Source of the DNA: an uncultured Lachnospiraceae bacterium
Lineage (GTDB): Bacteria; Bacillota; Clostridia; Lachnospirales; Lachnospiraceae
Assembly (NCBI GenBank): GCA_910584945.1
Contig: CAJUDY010000009.1
Coordinates: forward strand, 21,513-85,512
Direction of reading: 5' to 3'
Length of the DNA stretch: 64,000 bases
Made by a program: the position numbers and the translations under genes. The notes beneath the pieces were generated by a model. That model did not search any database, was not told the DNA's origin, and saw only the letters and a program-made list of their open reading frames with translations. Of the stretch, positions 52,227-59,600 are shown in pieces (position 1 is the stretch's first letter; every line of letters starts with the position of its first letter).

Positions 52227-53215
52227 ACTTTGGCGCCTCCTCTTCGGATTCTCGGGTCGATGATCCCATATAAAACATTGGCGATCAGATTGCCCCCGAA
52301 CACAAAGGCCGCGCTGATGACCGTGATGCCAAGGAGCAGCGGAACGTCGCTTCCGAGTCCGGCGGTCACCGCCGCCTGTCCAAGGCCCGGATAGGAAAAG
52401 GTCTGTTCCACCAGCACCGATCCGCCGAAGATCTCGCTGATGGAGGCGAACTGCAGGGTAATCGCCGGAAGCAGCACATTCCGAAGGGCATGATTTTTCA
52501 CGATGTCCCAGGTACTCTCCCCTCTGGCTTTTGCAAAGAGCACATAGTCGCTCTCCATGATCTCAATCATCTTTTCCCTGGTGTGAAGGGTGATATTGGC
52601 GATCCCCGTGATGCTCAAAGTCACCGCCGGCAGGATGGCGTGCTGTATCCGGTCCGCGAAGGTGACTCCCTCTGTCTCCACCCCGATAGGCACGCTAAGC
52701 CCGATGGGCAGCACCTTTAACCAGACCGCAAAGATCATCAGAAGCACCAGAGCCAGCCAGAAAGCCGGAGTGCTGGCGATCAGCAGGGAATATCCCTTGA
52801 TGATCCGGTCCAGAAAGCTTCCTTCCCGGAGGCCTGAGAGAATCCCCAGCACAAAGCCCGCGAGCCCGGACAAAATCCAGGCAATCGCCATCAGCCACAG
52901 GGAATTACTTAGCCTGACGCCGATCACCTTCGCCACCGGCTGACGATACAGAAGGGAGACTCCCATATCGCCCCGAAAGAAATCTCCGGCCCAGTGGAGG
53001 AAACGTTCCACCGGAGGCTGCCCCACCCCCCAGTAGTCCTTAAGCTTCGCGATCTGCTCCTGACTCATGGACCCAAGAGCCGCCTGCCCCACATTGGCCT
53101 GCAAAGGATCAATGGGGGAGATGCTCACCAGGGTAAATGCAACCGCGCTTACGAAGAAGAGAAGAAGCAGCATCCGCACCGTATGTTTTCCTATAAACAC
53201 AACATATTCCTTCAA
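52223..53215 (-). CDS. ABC transporter permease, Opp/Nik type (B subunit)
   Basis: The 330-residue permease has about six membrane helices. Family features are ISPIDPLQANVG, YWGVGQPPVERF and the EAA loop YVLFAKARGESTWDIVKNHALRN. I place the start at a TTG because GGGAGG lies 9 nt upstream. In-frame ATGs further upstream fall in or next to the end of the binding-protein gene. Together with the C subunit it forms the membrane channel. Confidence 0.9.
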   Translation of the reverse strand: MKEYVVFIGKHTVRMLLLLFFVSAVAFTLVSISPIDPLQANVGQAALGSMSQEQIAKLKDYWGVGQPPVERFLHWAGDFFRGDMGVSLLYRQPVAKVIGVRLSNSLWLMAIAWILSGLAGFVLGILSGLREGSFLDRIIKGYSLLIASTPAFWLALVLLMIFAVWLKVLPIGLSVPIGVETEGVTFADRIQHAILPAVTLSITGIANITLHTREKMIEIMESDYVLFAKARGESTWDIVKNHALRNVLLPAITLQFASISEIFGGSVLVEQTFSYPGLGQAAVTAGLGSDVPLLLGITVISAAFVFGGNLIANVLYGIIDPRIRRGGAKV

Positions 53216-53238
53216 GTAACACTTCCTCCCAAAAATAA

Positions 53239-54888
53239 CTACTTCCATTCCCACTGATCCACGTTGTTGACGATGGACCATCCGTGCCCGTGAGGATGAA
53301 GCTTCTGGTCCGCCACTTCTAAGTTCTCATCCGCCCAGTACAGATGATCGATGTTGCAGAGCCAGATCCAGGGGATATCCCCCTCCTGGGTGATGCCGGT
53401 GGTCCCGTCCCACTGAGCCTTCTTCCAGAGCTCGTAAGAGTCCTCCAGAGAAGTGGCCGCGAGCGCCTCGTCCATGTACTGATCCACCGCCGCGTTGGCA
53501 TAGGGAGAATACTCCGCCGTGCCGCCCTCCAGGGTATGATAAATATTGTAAAGCTCCATGGGCGTGTGCGCGCCCCATCCCCACATCAGCGGCTCGCTCT
53601 GGGCTCTTACATAGGCCGTATCCCAGCCCACGCCTTCGATGGTCACATCAATGCCCAGCTCTTTTAACTGGTTCTGGGTATCCGCCGCCAGCGCCTGACG
53701 AACGGAATCGTTGGCGGAATAGAGGATGTTCAGCTTCGCCTGCACCCCGTCCTTTTCCCGGACGCCGTCCGGACCCATCCGCCAGCCGGCTTCGTCAAGA
53801 AGGGCCGCCGCTCCCTCCGGATCGTAGGAAACTTCCGCCTCTTCGTTGTACCAGGGCATCTTGTCGCACACACTGTACGCCGCCGTCCCGTACCCGTTCA
53901 GGACATTTTCGATCATCTCTTCCCGGTCAATGCCGATGTTGATGGCCCTGCGGACCTTCACATCGCTGGTAAAATCATTCCCCACCGGATTGCCCTCCGC
54001 GTCCGCAGACGCCGGTACCGCCGGAAGATTGAAGCCCCGGTTGTCCACCGATTCGTAAGACAAAAGCTGATATCCGTTGATCACCTGATCCGAATAGGGC
54101 GCCGCCGTATAGGCCAGATCCACCTGTCCGGCCATGGCCGCCGCATAGGCTGCGTCTTCCTCCATAAAAAGGATCGTCACCTGCTTCATCTTCGGCTCCT
54201 CCCCGTAATAATCCGGATTCGCCTCGAAGATAATCTGCTGCCCCTTGTCCCACTGCTTCATGATATACCGGCCGGACCCGACGGGATGCTCCCCGTAATC
54301 CGGGCCGTAGGCATGCTCCGGCACAATCCCCACAATCGCCATACTGTAGGGCCAGATGGAATAAGGCTTTTCCATCCGGAATTCCACCGTTTTCTCATCC
54401 ACCGCCACGGCCTCCTTCAGCATCGTAAAGTCGTTGACCGTACTGTTGGCCTTGACGGTATTGTAGGTAAAAGCCACGTCCTTTGCCGTCAGGGGCTCCC
54501 CGTCCGTGAATGTGACGTCGTCCCGAATCGTCACGGTCCAGGTCATCCCGTCGTCGCTGACCTGCATGTCGGTGGCCAGATCATAATCAATGGAAAGATC
54601 CGTGGTAGTCACCGTGAGGGTACTCTGAATCAAAGGCTCATGGACATGCTCCCCGGCCCCCCATCCGTAGGTCGGATCGAACCCGGACTCCGGCTCCGAC
54701 GTGGGCCCCATCACCACGATCACCGAGTCCTTCTTCTCCCCGGCTTCGCCGGTACTCTCTGTCACGCTTTCTTCCGTGTACTCTTCCGGTACCTCCGAAG
54801 GCGTCTCCGTCTTACTGCCTCCGCACCCCGTTGTATAAAAAGCTGCGATCACCGCTGCCAGCAAGATTCCATATGTCTTTTTTTTCAT
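53239..54888 (-). CDS. Peptide/nickel-type ABC transporter substrate-binding lipoprotein
   Basis: The 549-residue family 5 binding protein has a lipoprotein signal (MKKKTYGILLAAVIAAFYTT then GCGG) and an acidic linker. The SBP_bac_5 fold follows (FTDGEPLTAKDVAFTYN, HPVGSGRYIMKQWDKG, VRRAINIGIDREEMI). The C-terminus has HPHGHGW, and HVHEP occurs near the front of the mature domain. These histidines make a metal or metallophore substrate worth considering alongside peptides. The ATG has AAAGGGGA upstream. It leads a five-gene operon: binding protein, B, C, and two ATPases. Confidence 0.9.
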   Translation of the reverse strand: MKKKTYGILLAAVIAAFYTTGCGGSKTETPSEVPEEYTEESVTESTGEAGEKKDSVIVVMGPTSEPESGFDPTYGWGAGEHVHEPLIQSTLTVTTTDLSIDYDLATDMQVSDDGMTWTVTIRDDVTFTDGEPLTAKDVAFTYNTVKANSTVNDFTMLKEAVAVDEKTVEFRMEKPYSIWPYSMAIVGIVPEHAYGPDYGEHPVGSGRYIMKQWDKGQQIIFEANPDYYGEEPKMKQVTILFMEEDAAYAAAMAGQVDLAYTAAPYSDQVINGYQLLSYESVDNRGFNLPAVPASADAEGNPVGNDFTSDVKVRRAINIGIDREEMIENVLNGYGTAAYSVCDKMPWYNEEAEVSYDPEGAAALLDEAGWRMGPDGVREKDGVQAKLNILYSANDSVRQALAADTQNQLKELGIDVTIEGVGWDTAYVRAQSEPLMWGWGAHTPMELYNIYHTLEGGTAEYSPYANAAVDQYMDEALAATSLEDSYELWKKAQWDGTTGITQEGDIPWIWLCNIDHLYWADENLEVADQKLHPHGHGWSIVNNVDQWEWK

Positions 54889-54972
54889 CGATAGTCCCCT
54901 TTCCTCTGTAACTGTTATTATTTTAACGAATGTTTGACCGCCGCACAAGCCGGGTGGGGGGATATATTTTCA

Positions 54973-55001
54973 TTTACAATCCAAAAAACTTATACTATAC
55001 T
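54973..55001 (+). promoter_or_regulatory. Promoter of the DAHP synthase gene
   Basis: TTTACA (54973-54978), 17 bp, TATACT (54996-55001), then about 40 bp to the ATG with AAAGGAG before it. No leader peptide or attenuator is seen. Confidence 0.75.
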
Positions 55002-55041
55002 TAAGTGAATGGTTTTTTAAATAACAACAAAGGAGAATATC

Positions 55042-56070
55042 ATGGGATTCACATTCAATAGAAAACTTCCGATTCCAAAAGAGATCAAAGCAGATTACCC
55101 GCTCTCCGAGAAGGGCGCCGCCGTAAAGGCAAAGAGGGACCAGGAGATCCGGGACGTGATCACCGGGGCTGACGACCGGTTCCTCATCATCGTCGGGCCC
55201 TGCTCCGCGGACAACGAGACCGCGGTCATGGACTATCTGCACCGGTTGGTTCCGGTACAGGACAAGGTCAAGGACAAATGCATCATCATTCCCAGGATCT
55301 ACACCAACAAGCCCCGCACCACCGGCGAGGGCTACAAGGGCATGGTCCATCAGCCCAACCCGGAGACCGCTCCGGACCTCTTAGAGGGACTGATCGCCAT
55401 CCGCAAGCTCCATATCCGCAACATCGAGGAGACCGGCCTGACCGCCGCGGACGAGATGCTCTATCCGGAGAACTGGTGGTATCTGTCGGACCTGCTCTCC
55501 TACGTGGCCGTGGGCGCCCGCTCGGTGGAGGACCAGCATCACCGCATGACCGTCAGCGGCTTCGACGTCCCCGCCGGCATGAAAAACCCCACCAGCGGAC
55601 ATATGAGCGTCATGCTGAATTCCGTGGTGGCCGCCCAGCACGCCCACTCCTTCATCTACCGGGGCTGGGACGTGGACACCACCGGCAATCCGCTGGCCCA
55701 CACGATCCTCCGGGGCGCGGTAAACAAGCGGGGCGCCGTGCTTCCCAACTATCACTATGAGGATCTGCGCCTGCTCTTTGAGCTCTACTCCAAGACCTCG
55801 CTTCAGAACCCTGCCTGCATCGTGGACGTGAACCACTCCAACTCCAACAAGCAGTATCTGGAGCAGATCCGCATCTCCAGGGAGATTCTGAACAGCCGCC
55901 GCTACAGCGGCGATATCAAAAAGCTGGTCAAAGGACTGATGATCGAGAGCTACATCGAGGACGGCTCCCAGGGCATCCACGACCGGGTCTACGGCAAGTC
56001 CATCACCGACCCCTGCCTGGGCTGGGAGAAGACCGAGAAGCTGATCTATGAGATCGCGGAGAATTGCTGA
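55042..56070 (+). CDS. aroG: 3-deoxy-7-phosphoheptulonate (DAHP) synthase, class I AroFGH type
   Basis: This 342-residue enzyme is the first of the shikimate pathway, joining PEP and erythrose 4-phosphate. Motifs are LIIVGPCSADN, PRIYTNKPRTT, GARSVEDQHHR, GMKNPTSG and CIVDVNHSNSNKQ with metal and PEP ligands. AAAGGAG precedes the ATG. The codons are strikingly G+C-rich at third positions, suggesting high expression. It is monocistronic with its own promoter and a strong terminator. Feedback type (Phe, Tyr or Trp) cannot be told by eye. Confidence 0.95.
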   Translation: MGFTFNRKLPIPKEIKADYPLSEKGAAVKAKRDQEIRDVITGADDRFLIIVGPCSADNETAVMDYLHRLVPVQDKVKDKCIIIPRIYTNKPRTTGEGYKGMVHQPNPETAPDLLEGLIAIRKLHIRNIEETGLTAADEMLYPENWWYLSDLLSYVAVGARSVEDQHHRMTVSGFDVPAGMKNPTSGHMSVMLNSVVAAQHAHSFIYRGWDVDTTGNPLAHTILRGAVNKRGAVLPNYHYEDLRLLFELYSKTSLQNPACIVDVNHSNSNKQYLEQIRISREILNSRRYSGDIKKLVKGLMIESYIEDGSQGIHDRVYGKSITDPCLGWEKTEKLIYEIAENC

Positions 56071-56092
56071 TTCGGAAAATTTTCATAGAATA

Positions 56093-56386
56093 TCAAACCG
56101 ACGGGCAAAGAATGATCTTTGCCCGCCGTTTTTTCACCGGAAAGAGATCCGGTGTCCCTGTTCTTTTTCCTTCTCCAGCTGATAAATGCCTGACAGCGCC
56201 GGTTTTTCTTTTTCCGGCTCGTACCGATCTCTGCTGCGCCTTACCGAAGCAGCGCCTCCTTTCGCCGCTCGAAGTTCCATACTCCAGCAACTCGCAGAGC
56301 AACCGCGTCTTGTTCACAAAAAATCTGGTAGATGTGATCCTTTTATATGCTTCATATGGTACCGCTGTATTAAGAAATATTCCCAT
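56093..56386 (-). pseudogene. Possible remnant of an AAA-ATPase-like (DUF1703-type) gene
   Basis: The reading frame begins MGIFLNTAVPYEAYKR, continues FFVNKTRLLCELL and has GGAAGG before its ATG. This opening resembles the N-terminus of clostridial AAA-ATPase-like proteins that carry a PD-(D/E)XK domain (typically ending VDKTxLI). After about 37 residues the similarity stops and the frame runs into basic, low-complexity sequence through the DAHP synthase terminator. No P-loop follows in any frame I checked. The call rests on a short resemblance and is tentative. The rest of the 475-bp gap (56071-56546) holds only the terminator and the leader of the next gene. Confidence 0.35.
56099..56134 (+). 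terminator. Terminator of the DAHP synthase gene
   Basis: The stem CGGGCAAAG/CTTTGCCCG (9 bp, extended by further partial pairing) with loop AATGAT is followed by CCGTTTTTT. It begins 29 bp after the stop codon. Confidence 0.9.
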
Positions 56387-56546
56387 GCTGACATCCTTCC
56401 CGGAATACACATGCTCTTTTGTCCTTATTATAGAGAGTTCTTATTTTGCTGTCAACACGAGGAAAACCCTTGTTACAGAATAAATCATGGAGTACAATAA
56501 AGGAAATACCAGATGCGGCATACGCGTCTGTCGGAGGAAAAACGAG

Positions 56547-57026
56547 TTGAAAAAGAATGCAGAAAAAACCAATGTCATGCGGGTGCTTGACCAGAAAAAG
56601 ATTCCTTATACCAGTTACTGCTACGCAGATACAGGAGTGATCAGCGGCGTCGACGTCGCTTCGGTCCTCAAGCAGAATCCGGACCAGGTGTTCAAGACCC
56701 TGGTGACCGCAGGAAATTCCAACAATCACTATGTGTTCCTGGTACCGGTTCAAAAGGAGCTGGAACTGAAAAAAGCCGCCAGGGCCGTCGGCGAAAAAAG
56801 CATCCATATGCTCAAATCCAAAGACCTGCTGCCCCTGACGGGATATGTCCACGGCGGATGTTCCCCCATCGGCATGAAAAAGCAGTTCCGGACCGTAATC
56901 GACGCATCCGCGGCAAATTTTGAAACCATCCTGTTCAGCGGCGGAAAGATCGGTTATCAGGTAGAAGTTCCGTTCGAGGAACTGAAAAAAGCCTTCCCGT
57001 TCGAACTGGAAGACATTACCGATTAG
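56547..57026 (+). CDS. ybaK: Cys-tRNA(Pro)/Cys-tRNA(Cys) deacylase, YbaK/EbsC family
   Basis: This 159-residue protein hydrolyses cysteine from mischarged tRNA(Pro). It shows VFKTLVT, the lysine-rich ELKKAARAVGEKS and GGCSPIGMKKQF with the usual YbaK spacing. I start at TTG because GGAGG lies exactly 9 nt upstream and the resulting length matches the family; the ATG 20 codons earlier has no SD and adds an atypical basic extension. The next gene starts 24 bp downstream. Confidence 0.88.
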   Translation: MKKNAEKTNVMRVLDQKKIPYTSYCYADTGVISGVDVASVLKQNPDQVFKTLVTAGNSNNHYVFLVPVQKELELKKAARAVGEKSIHMLKSKDLLPLTGYVHGGCSPIGMKKQFRTVIDASAANFETILFSGGKIGYQVEVPFEELKKAFPFELEDITD

Positions 57027-57050
57027 AGGAAATGTAAGGAGAGCCGCCAA

Positions 57051-57536
57051 ATGATCCATATACTGCCCCGTTTTGATGACAGAATTGTTTCTGACAAATC
57101 TCCCGAGGAACTGTTTCTGATCCTGAATTCAGTAACAGATACCAGGAAGACCGCGTTCTCTATATCTTCGAACGCGGAATTCATCGGAAAGATGACACCT
57201 CCGAATTTCAAAATCGTCTCTATCCCTAAGATCTACCGCCGGAACTCCTTTCTGCCGGTGATCGAAGGAACGATCTGCATCGAAGGAGACCGGACGGTTA
57301 TTGGTTTAAGGTTCCGTCTTCACTGGTTTGTGCGCATTTTTTTGACCATCTGGTTTGGGATGGCAGGATTTTCCTTTCTGGTGGGGCTTCTCCTTGTCCT
57401 TACAGAAGGTAATGTGGAATTCATGCTCACCGCCGCCCTGTTTGTTCTGCTCGGACAAGCGCTTGTAAGAAGCGCCTTCTACATACCGGCCAGGAAGACG
57501 GCGGCACGACTTAGGGAGTTACTGGGCCAGCCATAG
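57051..57536 (+). CDS. Small membrane protein of unknown function
   Basis: The 161-residue protein is not one I recognise. The first 95 residues are soluble (IHILPRFDDRIVSDKSPEEL..., a beta-rich region). Two hydrophobic helices follow (FVRIFLTIWFGMAGFSFLVGLLLVL and FMLTAALFVLLGQALV), then a short basic tail. AAGGAG lies upstream of the ATG. It probably shares a transcript with ybaK. The soluble part before the helices resembles many clostridial two-helix proteins without assigned function. Confidence 0.7.
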   Translation: MIHILPRFDDRIVSDKSPEELFLILNSVTDTRKTAFSISSNAEFIGKMTPPNFKIVSIPKIYRRNSFLPVIEGTICIEGDRTVIGLRFRLHWFVRIFLTIWFGMAGFSFLVGLLLVLTEGNVEFMLTAALFVLLGQALVRSAFYIPARKTAARLRELLGQP

Positions 57537-57569
57537 AGACCTCCCTTTCCTGGGAATCACCCGTCTCTC

Positions 57570-58739
57570 TCACACTGCCGTCCACTCTACCCGCTCCGCC
57601 TCAAATCGCTCCGGCAGCACCAGATTTTTCTGCATCTTTCCAAGAATCTCCTCCGGGACCCTCGCCGCCCGGTTCCGGTTTCTTTGCAGCTGCTCTTCAA
57701 AGGAGGTCTCCAGATAAACAATGCGCACGGACGCGCGATAGTTCTGAAAAAGCCGCACCTGCTTTTCCCGAAGGGAGGGCGTCAGACTGGTGGCATTCCA
57801 CACAAAAGGCTGTTTCTTTCGCAGGTACTCCTTTGCCCGCTCTCTGGCGGCTGCCGCCACGGGCCCTTGGGGCTCTGTAGGCGATACCCCAAACTCCCGG
57901 CGCAGTTCATCCAGAGAGACCATGGGCAGATCAGGAAAATATTCCCGAAGATAAGTATCCTTTCCGGTACCGGGAAGTCCGCTAAGAAGTACCACCTCTC
58001 CCCAGGTGTCGTCATAGAGTTCCTGGCCGGGAACGATCTTCCGCCCGGACAGATACGCGTACTCCGCCCGGGGCGACGGGAAAGAAAAGGGCCCCTGAAG
58101 ACAGGCGCATTCTTCCGCCAGTTCCCCAAAGAGCCGGACCATTTCCACCGATTCTTCTATACGAGGATAGATCCGTCCCCGGACGTCCGCCTCTGCCAGG
58201 ATGCGCAATAACTCCAGCGTGAAATCCTCTGTAAGTTCCCCGTTTGCCGCGATCTTATAAATTCTTCGCTCCGGGTCCGCCTGATCCAGGATGTGCGTGG
58301 GCACCGAGTGATAACGGATCAGCTGGCAGACGGCCTCCCGGAACCGGATCTCTTCCATCTTCCCTCCAAGTCCCAAATCGACCCGGAAGAACTCCCTGGC
58401 CATCCGGGCGCCCACCGCCGTGTGGTTCGGCGACACCAGACATCCATCCTCCAGTCTGGTACAGGGAATTTTGCCGATATCATGAAAAAGCGCCGCCAGA
58501 AAGATTTCCTGCCGCAGCCTCTTTGGAAGACTCCGGAAGGATTCCATGGACGTCAGCTCTTCGCAGACCATCCGGGTATGGGTCCACACATCCCCTTCCC
58601 CGTGCCAATTTGGATTTTGCCAGGTTTCCGCCATTCTTTCAAAAAAACTTTTGCATGAAGAAGCGCTCCACGCCTCCCAGTCGATCTTCCAGTCCGGACC
58701 TTCTGGTACCAGAGACAAAAGCTTCTCCCACTCGGTCAC
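57570..58739 (-). CDS. HD-domain phosphohydrolase fused to polynucleotide kinase (HD-Pnk-like)
   Basis: The 389-residue protein has an N-terminal HD domain (about 35-215; H54, then H86-D87 in ALFHDIGK, later YHSVPTH). A C-terminal P-loop kinase of T4 Pnk type follows (GLPGTGKD at 254-261, SLDELRREFG, and the lid RNRNRAARVP). In the described HD-Pnk of Runella the HD part removes 2',3'-cyclic or 3' phosphates and the kinase phosphorylates 5'-OH ends, preparing broken ends for ligation. The start is GTG, with GGAGGTG 6 nt upstream and a 4-bp overlap (GTGA) with the RNA ligase gene. This overlap and pairing strongly suggest joint RNA repair. Confidence 0.85.
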   Translation of the reverse strand: MTEWEKLLSLVPEGPDWKIDWEAWSASSCKSFFERMAETWQNPNWHGEGDVWTHTRMVCEELTSMESFRSLPKRLRQEIFLAALFHDIGKIPCTRLEDGCLVSPNHTAVGARMAREFFRVDLGLGGKMEEIRFREAVCQLIRYHSVPTHILDQADPERRIYKIAANGELTEDFTLELLRILAEADVRGRIYPRIEESVEMVRLFGELAEECACLQGPFSFPSPRAEYAYLSGRKIVPGQELYDDTWGEVVLLSGLPGTGKDTYLREYFPDLPMVSLDELRREFGVSPTEPQGPVAAAARERAKEYLRKKQPFVWNATSLTPSLREKQVRLFQNYRASVRIVYLETSFEEQLQRNRNRAARVPEEILGKMQKNLVLPERFEAERVEWTAV

Positions 58740-59536
58740 GTCCTCACCTCCGGTAAAAACAGTTCCTCCACAGACCCCGCAAGCTGATTCGGCACGATGG
58801 GCCGATCGATCCAGTGGGATTCGGAGGCCAAGATACACTGCATAAAGGACGCCCGCACATACTTCAGGCGTTCGGTCACGCATCCGCCCTCTTCCACTTT
58901 GATGTACAGTCCTTCCATCAGCCCGGACCCTTCCGTCTCCCGGCACTGGCGCTCCCCGTCAAGGCCCTCTTTTTCACAATACGCCCGCAGGCGCTCCATG
59001 TGTCCCGGCCGAATGTAAAGAGAGGGACCGATCAGGTCGAGAAGTTCCTTCTGATCAGAAAAGCTTCCCGTCTTCAGCACCGGCACCGACACCACCGGCA
59101 TCCTGCAGGTCAGCGCTTTTCTGGACGGCGTATCCAGGAATTTTCTTGTCTCCCGGTCCAGAATGTCAAATTCTAAAAAGTAATGGGGCAGCGCGTCATA
59201 ATAGACGCTGTGCTTTGCGTACATCCACTCCCCGTACATCACATACCGGCTGCCCAGTACCCGGTAAAATGCCTCTCTGTGAACATTGGCCCACTGTTTC
59301 AAAAGATTGTAGTGCCGTTCCCGATAGCCGCCCGTCAGATAATGGCCTCTGCTCTGGAGCAGCAATTCCCCGTTTTGGTCAAAAGAGACGGCCGTGTTGG
59401 CTCCGTCACATTTTTCTTCCACCACCAGATATTTCCCCTGAATATCAGAAAAAGGAATCTGGCTTAAGTCCTCATCCCCCGGCTGGAGCCTGGAGCCGGA
59501 AAGATGGGGTGTTCTTGGATATTTGATTAGTTCCAT
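58736..59536 (-). CDS. ATP-dependent RNA ligase family protein
   Basis: The 266-residue nucleotidyltransferase has motif I VEEKCDGAN (nucleophile K42), motif III-like HYFLEFDIL, motif IV EGLYIKVE and motif V RLKYVR. These order and spacings are those of Rnl1/Rnl2-type RNA ligases, without an OB fold. It should seal 3'-OH/5'-PO4 ends made by the HD-kinase encoded in the overlapping next gene. Its SD, GAGGG, is part of family 2 repeat copy C directly upstream. Context indicates tRNA or other RNA repair; the substrate is unknown. Confidence 0.87.
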   Translation of the reverse strand: MELIKYPRTPHLSGSRLQPGDEDLSQIPFSDIQGKYLVVEEKCDGANTAVSFDQNGELLLQSRGHYLTGGYRERHYNLLKQWANVHREAFYRVLGSRYVMYGEWMYAKHSVYYDALPHYFLEFDILDRETRKFLDTPSRKALTCRMPVVSVPVLKTGSFSDQKELLDLIGPSLYIRPGHMERLRAYCEKEGLDGERQCRETEGSGLMEGLYIKVEEGGCVTERLKYVRASFMQCILASESHWIDRPIVPNQLAGSVEELFLPEVRT

Positions 59537-59542
59537 TACTTT

Positions 59543-59599
59543 CCCTCACTTCGTTCTGTAAAATCCTTCCAGGGCGGCGTTCGGGCAGATGCTGTTCTT
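59543..59599 (-). repeat. 57-bp dispersed repeat family 2, copy C
   Basis: It begins 2 bp after the stop of the PEP-synthase-like gene and ends with AACGAAGTGAGGGAAAG, 6 bp before the RNA ligase ATG. It thus provides that gene's Shine-Dalgarno sequence. It fills the whole 64-bp intercistronic gap and matches copies A and B. Confidence 0.75.
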
Positions 59600-59600
59600 A

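Noticed and set aside
56064..56483. Plus-strand frame after the DAHP synthase gene
   Set aside because: It starts inside the DAHP synthase stop region and runs through its terminator, with composition unlike a protein.
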